The notes beneath the pieces were generated by a model that was given only the letters and a program-made list of their open reading frames with translations, was not told the origin of the DNA and ran no database searches. Position numbers and translations under genes: made by a program. 16,547 nucleotides of DNA from an uncultured Ruminococcus sp. GTDB lineage: Bacteria > Bacillota > Clostridia > Oscillospirales > CAG-272. This document shows positions 1 through 6,117 of this stretch, piece by piece; position 1 is the first letter of the stretch, and each line of letters opens with the position of its first letter. The stretch is taken from contig CACYEW010000199.1 in NCBI GenBank assembly GCA_902773455.1, positions 1 to 16,547 of the forward strand. The letters run 5' to 3'.

Positions 1-372
1 ATCCGTTTCTGTTTTATACTGAATATTACGGCTGGGAGAAGCAGCGCTTATATCAAGCGTTGCCGGATCCGGACCGGACGTCTGGTATTTCGTGCTCCAG
101 TAGCAGCGATATATTGAGTCTACTTTTATTTCGTCGGAAACCGTATCCTTAAAATAAAGGTATTCATTGTTTCCGAGAGCTTCTTTTATCGTTTCTATTT
201 GCTTTTCATCAACGTTATAAAGTCCCGAAGAAACGACGGAAACTTCAGATGAATTTTCATATTTTTCGGGTATAGTATCTTGACTTAAGGGCGTATTGTT
301 CTTATCAAATTTATATGCGCAACTCTGCATAAGCATCAACACGGCGATAATCAAAATTAAATATTTTTTCAT
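1..372 (-). CDS. Putative lipoprotein of unknown function, partial (C-terminus outside window)
   Basis: An open frame of 124 codons runs from an ATG at 372-370 to the left edge without a stop, so the gene is truncated by the window. The product starts with MKK, a hydrophobic stretch and a cysteine at residue 18 in the context MQSC. This looks like a lipoprotein signal peptide, although Met at -3 and Gln at -2 are not ideal lipobox residues. The mature part is polar and I recognise no domain in it. A good ribosome site (GGGGAG, 380-385) lies 7 nt upstream and supports this start. The gene follows the terminator and ECF-type promoter module at 425-516. It is AT-rich relative to the sugar operon. 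Function unknown; probably exported and membrane-anchored. Confidence 0.7.
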   Translation of the reverse strand, partial: MKKYLILIIAVLMLMQSCAYKFDKNNTPLSQDTIPEKYENSSEVSVVSSGLYNVDEKQIETIKEALGNNEYLYFKDTVSDEIKVDSIYRCYWSTKYQTSGPDPATLDISAASPSRNIQYKTETD

Positions 373-427
373 CTCATAACTCCCCGGTTTTATTATCCGA
401 TATATTCGGACTTCTTCCATATAATAA

Positions 428-454
428 GACGTTTGAGAACGCCGAAAAGGTTCA
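428..454 (-). promoter_or_regulatory. Candidate ECF-sigma promoter A
   Basis: On the minus strand TGAACC (449-454) is followed, after 17 nt, by CGTCTTA (CGTC at 428-431). This resembles known ECF promoters such as the Bacillus SigM type (TGAAAC, about 16 nt, CGTC). It lies about 55 nt upstream of the ATG at 372 and would give a leader of about 50 nt. Motif-based inference, strengthened by the conserved second copy. Confidence 0.5.
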
Positions 455-483
455 TTATTTTTCAAAGTTCATAAATTGTTTAC

Positions 484-509
484 AAAAAAACCGCCTCGCG
501 GCGGTTTTT
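484..509 (-). terminator. Intrinsic terminator after the 652-1395 lipoprotein gene
   Basis: Read on the minus strand, arms CCGCC and GGCGG enclose a 4-nt GC-rich loop, followed by seven T residues and preceded by five A residues. It lies downstream of the lipoprotein gene ending at 652 and upstream of the next promoter. The A/T flanks could let it act in both directions. Confidence 0.8.
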
Positions 510-516
510 GATTATT

Positions 517-651
517 TTATGAAGCTTTGACACATCTTTCTTACAGCAATAAAACATACGAATATTGCGATAAATATATACCGCGCAGTATAGCGACGGT
601 ATAATAACCGTGCGGATAATCCGTCTTTCTGAAAACGGTTTTATCTTAACA
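517..651. other. Intergenic stretch with one long imperfect hairpin
   Basis: This is the 3' untranslated region of the 652-1395 gene, before its terminator. An imperfect hairpin spans 577-603: outer arms TATACCG and CGGTATA continue inward as CGC and GCG with a single bulged A. I see no credible gene here; the short frame at 480-665 runs through the terminator. Confidence 0.5.
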
Positions 652-1395
652 TTAATATTCTGCACTTAAATCACTGTCAGCAATAAACTCTTTGATACAT
701 TTCATATTATTTATGACTTCTGTTGGTAACGATGTATCTTCCAAAAATGATTTATATGCACTTTCGTTAACTGGACAAAGCGATACAAGCCAATTATTAT
801 CGCCATTACATTCAATAAAAGCATAATAGGAACAGTTTTGTAATAACAATAGAGTGTTTTGATTAATAATGACAGTATAATCTGTCTTATTAATTAATTT
901 TTGAGGAATAACATATGTTCCTGGTTTATAATTGTTATTTTCTATCAATTCAATGCTTTCCGCAAGTTTTTGCATTGCATTATCATTAGTTGGCTGCAAA
1001 CAAATATTCATTCTAATGGTAATATTCTTATCATTGAAGCCGTTAGTATTATATTCAGAACTAATGAATTCAATTCTGCATTCATAGAGTGCAAAACCAT
1101 CACAAGTGAATTCTCCTTGATTATCATAAAAATATGTATGACAGTATTTTACATCAGTCGGCTTAATAATAGCCAGAAAACCGCTTCCTGTTTTTAAAGA
1201 AAAGAAAGTGCTCATATATTCGCTTAACGATCCTTCTGTGCGATTTTCATATGAGTCAAAGTTTTTAGTATATTCATATTTAATATCCATTTTTTCAAAA
1301 TCATTTGATGCTTCTGAAGAGCAGCCGGTAATTATGATGGAAATAACCAAAACTATTAAAAAACCGAACAACTTTGTATTGATTTGTTTTTTCAC
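652..1395 (-). CDS. Putative lipoprotein of unknown function
   Basis: A 247-residue product starting from GTG at 1395-1393. The frame could extend to an ATG at 1461, but that ATG lies inside the -35-like element of the promoter module and the leader would run through the ribosome site. An AAAGGAG sequence at 1408-1414 precedes the GTG with a rather long spacer of 12 nt. The N-terminus is basic, then hydrophobic, ending in the lipobox ITGC, so the protein is probably lipidated and anchored outside the membrane. The mature region has several cysteines and many Asn and Tyr residues. I recognise no domain. The gene is very AT-rich: 841-900 holds 11 G/C in 60 bases, against 39 in 60 at 4921-4980 in the sugar operon. 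This suggests acquisition from elsewhere. Confidence 0.75.
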   Translation of the reverse strand: MKKQINTKLFGFLIVLVISIIITGCSSEASNDFEKMDIKYEYTKNFDSYENRTEGSLSEYMSTFFSLKTGSGFLAIIKPTDVKYCHTYFYDNQGEFTCDGFALYECRIEFISSEYNTNGFNDKNITIRMNICLQPTNDNAMQKLAESIELIENNNYKPGTYVIPQKLINKTDYTVIINQNTLLLLQNCSYYAFIECNGDNNWLVSLCPVNESAYKSFLEDTSLPTEVINNMKCIKEFIADSDLSAEY

Positions 1396-1434
1396 TTCTT
1401 TTATTTTCTCCTTTCGCGTGATTTCGTATAGTAA

Positions 1435-1460
1435 GACGTTTGAAATGCCGAAAAGGTTCA
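1435..1460 (-). promoter_or_regulatory. Candidate ECF-sigma promoter B
   Basis: Minus-strand TGAACC (1455-1460) and CGTC (1435-1438) are separated by 16 nt, the spacing of SigM-like ECF promoters. The predicted transcript would start near 1427, about 30 nt before the GTG at 1395. This is part of the reason for choosing that start. Confidence 0.5.
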
Positions 1461-1489
1461 TTATTTTTCAGAGTTCATAAATTGTTTAC

Positions 1490-1514
1490 AAAAAACCGCC
1501 TCGCGGCGGTTTTT
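1490..1514 (-). terminator. Intrinsic terminator ending the starch operon
   Basis: Minus-strand hairpin with arms CCGCC and GGCGG and six T residues, at the end of the nine-gene sugar operon about 90 nt past the malG-like stop codon. It is the same hairpin as at 484-509. Confidence 0.8.
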
Positions 1515-1521
1515 GATTATT

Positions 1522-1600
1522 GCGATATATTCCGCATAAATGCGGAATGCGATATGACGGCTTACGCCGCCGCGATATGTCGCGCTTTGCGCGATGCGAT
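1522..1600. repeat. Array of three hairpins joined by the 7-nt linker GCGATAT
   Basis: Three different palindromes follow one another: 1529-1548 (arms ATTCCGCA and TGCGGAAT, loop TAAA), 1556-1571 (core CGGC, TTAC, GCCG) and 1580-1594 (TCGCGC, TTT, GCGCGA). GCGATAT stands before each (1522-1528, 1549-1555, 1572-1578), and GCGAT follows the last at 1596-1600. It lies between the malG-like stop and the terminator, so it would be in the 3' end of the operon transcript. Confidence 0.85.
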
Positions 1601-1605
1601 CATAA

Positions 1606-2538
1606 TTAACCTTTTACCGCGCCGGCGGTGACGCCTTCGACGTAATACTTCTGCAAGAACATGAACAGAGTTACGATCGGAATCGCCACTATGACGCATC
1701 CGGCGGCGAACTGCGTGAACAGGTTCGTATCGGGGTGCGTACCGAAAAGCATCGAGTACAGCCCTACCGAAACCGTCCAGTATTTCGCGTTATCCGCGCC
1801 TATGATGACCTTTGCGAATATGAAGTCCATCCACGGACCGGTAAAGCTCATCAGCGCCTGATAGATGATTATCGGCTTTGCAAGCGGCAGTATGATCTTC
1901 CAGAACACCTTGAAGTTCGTACATCCGTCAAGCTTCGCGCTCTCTACGAGGGCGTTCGGTATGACGTCGAAAAAGCCCTTTGCGATCTGAAATCCGAGTC
2001 CGGCGCCCGCGCTGTACGCGAGCACGAGACCGATCAGCGACAGCTCCGGATGATCCGGGTTGCCCGACAGACCTATGGATTTAAGTAAGAAGTATATCGC
2101 TATCATACTCATGAAGCCGGGGAAAAGTCCGAGGATCATGGTGATGTTCATAAAGGCTTTTCTCAGCTTGAATTTCAGCTTCGCGATACAGTATGCCACC
2201 GACAAAACGAGGAACGTTGAGATAAGGCAGTCTATCACGGATATTATCAGCGTGTTGATTATCCACCTTAAAAACGCGTGGTCGACGCCGTAATAAGCCT
2301 GTGTGAACAGCAGTCTGAAATTCTCAAAGCCTACCGCGCGCGGGAAGAAATTGCTCGTTACGCGGCCGATGAACGTACCGTCGGGCTGATACTCGCAGCG
2401 AAACGCCGAAATGAATATCCACAACAGGGGAACGAGCCAGACGATCGCCAGTATTATCAGTATCGTGTACGTTACGGCGAGGCTGATACGGCGGTTTCTC
2501 GACTGACTGCTGTATTTTTTCTTCGTGATATCGCTCAT
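1606..2538 (-). CDS. malG: Maltodextrin-type ABC transporter permease (MalG-like)
   Basis: A 310-residue inner-membrane permease subunit that pairs with the MalF-like protein and docks onto the MalK-type ATPase. It shows a basic cytoplasmic N-terminus, a first membrane helix at about 22-45, and further helices near 92-118, 130-153, 168-190, 222-245 and 278-296. The ATPase-docking EAA loop is visible as ESAKLDG at 199-205, followed by ILPLAKP near 216-222, as in binding-protein-dependent sugar permeases. The size is usual for MalG. The ATG overlaps the malF-like stop by 4 bp (ATGA), so the two are translationally coupled. It is the last gene of the operon. Sugar specificity is inferred from the amylase and pullulanase neighbours; an oligosaccharide other than maltodextrin cannot be excluded. 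Confidence 0.9.
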   Translation of the reverse strand: MSDITKKKYSSQSRNRRISLAVTYTILIILAIVWLVPLLWIFISAFRCEYQPDGTFIGRVTSNFFPRAVGFENFRLLFTQAYYGVDHAFLRWIINTLIISVIDCLISTFLVLSVAYCIAKLKFKLRKAFMNITMILGLFPGFMSMIAIYFLLKSIGLSGNPDHPELSLIGLVLAYSAGAGLGFQIAKGFFDVIPNALVESAKLDGCTNFKVFWKIILPLAKPIIIYQALMSFTGPWMDFIFAKVIIGADNAKYWTVSVGLYSMLFGTHPDTNLFTQFAAGCVIVAIPIVTLFMFLQKYYVEGVTAGAVKG

Positions 2539-3989
2539 TGGAAAGTATCCTCCTCATTGTACGCCTTACTCCGCCTGTACGTGATAAGCGTTATCGTCGC
2601 GGTGATGATGAACGTGAAGATACCTATGACCGCGCCGGTATTGTAAGAGCCCTGGTCGATCGTGACCTTATAAAGCCACGTTACGAGCAGATCCGTACCG
2701 CCCGCCTGATAGCCGGGGTAGGCGGGTCCGCCTCCCGTCAGAAGATATATCGAGTTGAACGAGTTAATATTGCCCACGAAGCTCGAAATGAGATACGGCG
2801 TCGTGATGAATATAACGTACGGCAGCGTGATCTTGAAGAACATTTTGGTCGTTGACGTACCGTCGACTCTCGCCGCCTCGTACAGATCGGTCGGTATGTT
2901 CATAAGTATACCGGACGTCATAAGCATGGTGTACGGTATGCCTACCCACATATTTATAATTATGACCATTACCTTTGCAAGCGTCTCGCTGTCCGTCGCT
3001 TTCAGCCCGAGAAAGCCTATCGGCTCGTTTATCCAGCCCAGACTCTGCAGTATCGAGTTGATCGGGCCGTATTCGCCGAGCAGGTTTCTCACCGCAAGAA
3101 GCGAAATGAACTGCGGTACGGCGATGGTCAGGATGAACAGCGTGCGGAATATCTTGTTGTCCTTGAGCCCTTTCTTATTTATGAGCAGAGCGAGGATGAT
3201 CCCGCCGAAATAGCAGGTGAGCGTCGCGAATATCGCCCATATGAACGTCCAGCCGAGTACCGGCAGAAAGCGGTTTTTGATCTCGAAGCCGAGCGATCCT
3301 TCGCCCGTGAACACGGCTGAAAAGTTCTGAAGGCCGTTCCAGCCGAACAGATTCGTGCCGAGATTGTGCATATCCTGCTGATTGTACGTGGTGAACGCGA
3401 GCGCGATCATGAATATCGTCGGCAGCACCGTGAAGACCGTTGCGGCGATACACGTCGGCGTAAGCATAAGAACGTGGAATTTGCCGTCGAGAAGCTCTTT
3501 GCAGTCTTCTTTGAACGTAGTCGGCTTTTTGCCGACCTTTTTATCGTTGTCAGCCTTGTAGGAAGAGGCTATATTGAGGTTCCATACGATAAAGTAAATG
3601 AATATCAAAGCGATCGTGACGAAGCCGAACAGTATCATCAGCTTGCAGTCGGAGCCGACCGTCATTTCTCCGGTGGCGGGATCGAACACGCCGCCCTCCG
3701 AAACGTTTTTAAGCGACAGATTGGCAAGCGCTTTCCAGCCGTAGGGGGTGTTGTTTATCGTCGGGCAGAAGATCATAACGGCGAGGATCCCGACCTGTAT
3801 CAGAAGAAACAGGATCCCTTTCGTTATCTGTCCGTGATAAAAACTGCCCGCGCCGAATATGAAATGCGAAAGCTTGGTACCAACCGAACCGTCGGCAAAC
3901 CTCTTTCCGAACTCGGAAAACGCATTGCCGATCTTACGGAACGGATTTGACCGCTTACCGTTTACGCCGCGTTTTGAATCAGTACCCAT
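2535..3989 (-). CDS. malF: Maltodextrin-type ABC transporter permease (MalF-like)
   Basis: A 484-residue permease with about eight hydrophobic segments (near 57-76, 117-139, 176-200, 243-270, 281-300, 338-360, 390-410 and 450-470). The EAA loop reads YEAARVDG at 370-377, followed by ITLP at 387-390, the expected contact for the ATPase. The length is close to that of E. coli MalF. As in MalF, there are extra N-terminal membrane helices before the conserved permease core; the region 35-75, with the motif GQITKGILFLL, is of a kind found in Firmicutes permeases of this class. GGAGG at 3996-4000 lies 6 nt before the ATG. The 47-nt gap to the MalE-like gene is larger than elsewhere in the distal operon. 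It overlaps malG by 4 bp. Confidence 0.9.
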   Translation of the reverse strand: MGTDSKRGVNGKRSNPFRKIGNAFSEFGKRFADGSVGTKLSHFIFGAGSFYHGQITKGILFLLIQVGILAVMIFCPTINNTPYGWKALANLSLKNVSEGGVFDPATGEMTVGSDCKLMILFGFVTIALIFIYFIVWNLNIASSYKADNDKKVGKKPTTFKEDCKELLDGKFHVLMLTPTCIAATVFTVLPTIFMIALAFTTYNQQDMHNLGTNLFGWNGLQNFSAVFTGEGSLGFEIKNRFLPVLGWTFIWAIFATLTCYFGGIILALLINKKGLKDNKIFRTLFILTIAVPQFISLLAVRNLLGEYGPINSILQSLGWINEPIGFLGLKATDSETLAKVMVIIINMWVGIPYTMLMTSGILMNIPTDLYEAARVDGTSTTKMFFKITLPYVIFITTPYLISSFVGNINSFNSIYLLTGGGPAYPGYQAGGTDLLVTWLYKVTIDQGSYNTGAVIGIFTFIITATITLITYRRSKAYNEEDTFQ

Positions 3990-4036
3990 TTTTTTCCTCC
4001 GGATAAATCTGAAAATCAGGTAAAGACGCGTTCATT

Positions 4037-5458
4037 TTAAGCGGGAGTAGGCAGAGAAGCCGGGAATTCCTGCGGAACGGTGCCGTGCATCCACAGATAT
4101 TCGGCAAGATACAGAGCCTTGCGTATGCCCTCGAGCGATCCGGTCTCCGAAAGGATCGTGTCGCCCGTCGTCGGATAAGCGGTCTTGTCGATTATAGCGC
4201 GGAATACCGACGGAGCGTTCTTCGAATAGTAGTATGAGTTGAGAGTGCCGGTAACGAACGGCTGAGGTATGCCCCATTCAGCCATGCTTACCTGCTTTGC
4301 CGCGAGGTTGAACTGGCTCTCGGTCACTTTGCCTTCTTCATAGCACTTCTTGATGAATTCGGAAGCGCCGACGTACGCCGGTACGTTAAGGCAGGAAAGA
4401 TAAGAACCGTTCTGAGCTTCCTTGCCGGACATATATTTGATAAGCTCCTGCTCTTTGACGTATTTGTCCTTCGAGGAGTTGGCGTTGATCATGAATACCT
4501 TGCAGTCTGCAAAGGTGCCGCCTCTGTAAACGTCGCCGGCGGCAACGCCGGAAAGACCTTCGACAGCTCTTTCGGTAAGCGTGAACGTGGGTATCAGGGC
4601 GATGCCGAGATTGGTCTCGCCGAGAGCGGCTTTCGCCGTGTTGTAGTGCCAGGCGCCGCCTATGACCGCGAGAACGCCCTTGTTCGCTTTGTCAAGGTCG
4701 GCGTCCCAGCCGTCGGGAGAAGCCCATTTGAAGCCGTTCGGGTCTTCCGCGTAGTCCTGAAGCCATCTGAATATCGCCACGGTATCGTCGCCCTGGCAGT
4801 TGCTTACGCCCTTGGAGCCGCCCGCTACGGATTCGGCGTCTTCGTAAATCTTTACGGACGAGCTGTGGTCGGAGACCTTCGTCGCGAGCAGAGCGAAGGA
4901 CATATTGTATCCGTCGTCGCCGGTGACGGTAACGGCTTTGGTCCCCGCCGCTTTTGCCGCTTCGCGCAGGCCTTCAAACGTAGCCGCCTGTTCTTCCGTT
5001 ACGAGCGCCTTGTTGTAGTACAGGAACAGCGCCTGGGAGATATACGGTACGCCGAAGAGATATTTATTGCCGTTGAGCGTCGAATAAATGACGTTTCTGA
5101 AAGATTCGGGGTTATCGGCAAGTACCTGAGCGATAAGCGATTCGTCGCTGATCGGCTTCGCGCAGTTAGTGGCGGCGAGCTTGCCTATGTTGTCGTGCGC
5201 AACCGTATAGATATCGGCGGCCGCGGTCGGGTCGTTCGATATCGTGCCGGCGACAGCGCCGGTATCCATACCTTTTACCTCTACCGTGAAGCCGAAATCG
5301 GGATGCGCGGCTACGTATTCGTTGCAAAGAGTCTGATAGTATTCGACAGATTCTTCGCCGACCCACACGCGTATGATCTTGTCGCCCGCTCCGCCGCAGG
5401 ATGCGAGAAGCGAGACCGCGAACATAAGGATCAGTACAAATGCAATAACTTTTTTCAT
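4037..5458 (-). CDS. malE: Sugar-binding lipoprotein of the ABC transporter (MalE-like)
   Basis: A 473-residue extracytoplasmic solute-binding protein. It would capture maltodextrins released at the cell surface and deliver them to the MalF/G pair. The signal peptide ends in the lipobox LASC with Cys21, so it is lipid-anchored. The mature part begins with KIIRVWVGEES, the usual first beta strand of family 1 binding proteins, and continues with segments typical of that fold such as GVPYISQALFLYYNK. It is longer than E. coli MalE. GGAGG lies 8-12 nt upstream of the ATG, which overlaps the RDD gene stop by 4 bp. Encoding the binding protein after the ATPase is unusual, because it is normally needed in excess. 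Maltodextrin specificity is inferred from context. Confidence 0.88.
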   Translation of the reverse strand: MKKVIAFVLILMFAVSLLASCGGAGDKIIRVWVGEESVEYYQTLCNEYVAAHPDFGFTVEVKGMDTGAVAGTISNDPTAAADIYTVAHDNIGKLAATNCAKPISDESLIAQVLADNPESFRNVIYSTLNGNKYLFGVPYISQALFLYYNKALVTEEQAATFEGLREAAKAAGTKAVTVTGDDGYNMSFALLATKVSDHSSSVKIYEDAESVAGGSKGVSNCQGDDTVAIFRWLQDYAEDPNGFKWASPDGWDADLDKANKGVLAVIGGAWHYNTAKAALGETNLGIALIPTFTLTERAVEGLSGVAAGDVYRGGTFADCKVFMINANSSKDKYVKEQELIKYMSGKEAQNGSYLSCLNVPAYVGASEFIKKCYEEGKVTESQFNLAAKQVSMAEWGIPQPFVTGTLNSYYYSKNAPSVFRAIIDKTAYPTTGDTILSETGSLEGIRKALYLAEYLWMHGTVPQEFPASLPTPA

Positions 5459-6117
5459 GATTTTTCCTCCGTGTCAATTCCGTTATAAGATCGTTTTTCT
5501 ATGATCGTAACGCCCGTTATCGCGTCACATATCGTTTTATTTTTGTGATTCAACAGCATTTCCGTAAGTCTGATCACGGGTACGAGCAGAAACGTCAGTA
5601 TCCCGGTGAAAAGGTATAAGACCGCGCTGTCGATTATGAATATGAATATAAATCTGTAAAGTACCGTAAGGCGCGAAGCCTTCGTCTGCCTTTTTTCGGA
5701 AAACGGCATTATGCCGGTCAGGATCTTTCCGGGCGTACATCTTTTTTTGTCGACAAGCGGAACGATAAGCAGTACCGCCGCTTCGGCGATGAATCCGGCG
5801 GCCGCTTTCAGCACGTAGGAGTGCAGATTTGCGGCGAACCGTTCTTCGAGATAATACGCGTCGTTATTGAGCTTTTCCGATATCGCCGCCGCGTCGTCTC
5901 CGTATTCGGATACGGCGCTCTGCTCCGCCTTTTTATAATTCTCGTAATGAGAGTTATAAACGCCGGCAAGAGGAGAAGCGAAGATCAGCGAGGAGATCAG
6001 CATAAACAGCAAAAAGACGGATACGGTATCAAAGCCGTCCGATATAAGCCTTTTGAGCAGATACGGCTTTGAATTCGGTTCAAGATCGAGTTTTATATCG
6101 GTTTTTCCGTTTTCCAT
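5455..6117 (-). CDS. RDD-family membrane protein
   Basis: A 220-residue integral membrane protein. RDD-family hallmarks are visible: KRLISDGFD near residues 23-31 (the R and first D in the first helix), TPGKILTGI near 127-135 corresponding to the family's GK segment, and CDAITGVTII near 197-206 supplying the last conserved D. Hydrophobic segments lie near 31-52, 103-122 and 155-183. The segment between the first two helices (about 53-100) is long, acidic and probably extracytoplasmic. The ATG shares one base with the MalK-like stop (TGATG), and the stop overlaps the MalE-like start by 4 bp, so it is tightly embedded in the transporter operon. RDD proteins have no general function; some are proposed ion or sodium transporters. 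A role in the sugar transporter is speculation from position. Confidence 0.8.
   Translation of the reverse strand: MENGKTDIKLDLEPNSKPYLLKRLISDGFDTVSVFLLFMLISSLIFASPLAGVYNSHYENYKKAEQSAVSEYGDDAAAISEKLNNDAYYLEERFAANLHSYVLKAAAGFIAEAAVLLIVPLVDKKRCTPGKILTGIMPFSEKRQTKASRLTVLYRFIFIFIIDSAVLYLFTGILTFLLVPVIRLTEMLLNHKNKTICDAITGVTIIEKRSYNGIDTEEKS

Larger units (their letters stand above)
425..516 (-). repeat. Direct repeat copy A: terminator plus ECF-type promoter module
   Basis: This 92-bp segment is nearly identical to 1432-1521, in the same orientation. The differences are a few substitutions and two single-base length changes. On the minus strand it contains, in order, an intrinsic terminator and then TGAACC and CGTC elements spaced like an ECF-sigma promoter. 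The two copies flank the lipoprotein gene 652-1395. Confidence 0.9.
1432..1521 (-). repeat. Direct repeat copy B: terminator plus ECF-type promoter module
   Basis: Second copy (90 bp) of the module at 425-516, in the same orientation and with the same internal order. The distance from the terminator T-run to the -35-like element is 29 nt in both copies. This copy separates the sugar operon from the lipoprotein gene. Confidence 0.9.

Noticed and set aside
480..665. 61-codon minus-strand frame after the lipoprotein gene
   Set aside because: It starts inside the end of the lipoprotein gene, reads through the terminator hairpin, and has no ribosome site or recognisable product.
1396..1461. Upstream extension of the 652-1395 lipoprotein to an ATG at 1461
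   Set aside because: That ATG lies in the repeated -35-like element and the added residues precede a normal signal peptide. The ribosome site at 1408-1414 fits the GTG at 1395.
1522..1600. CRISPR array
   Set aside because: The constant part is only 7 nt and the variable parts are self-complementary hairpins, not spacers; no cas gene is present.
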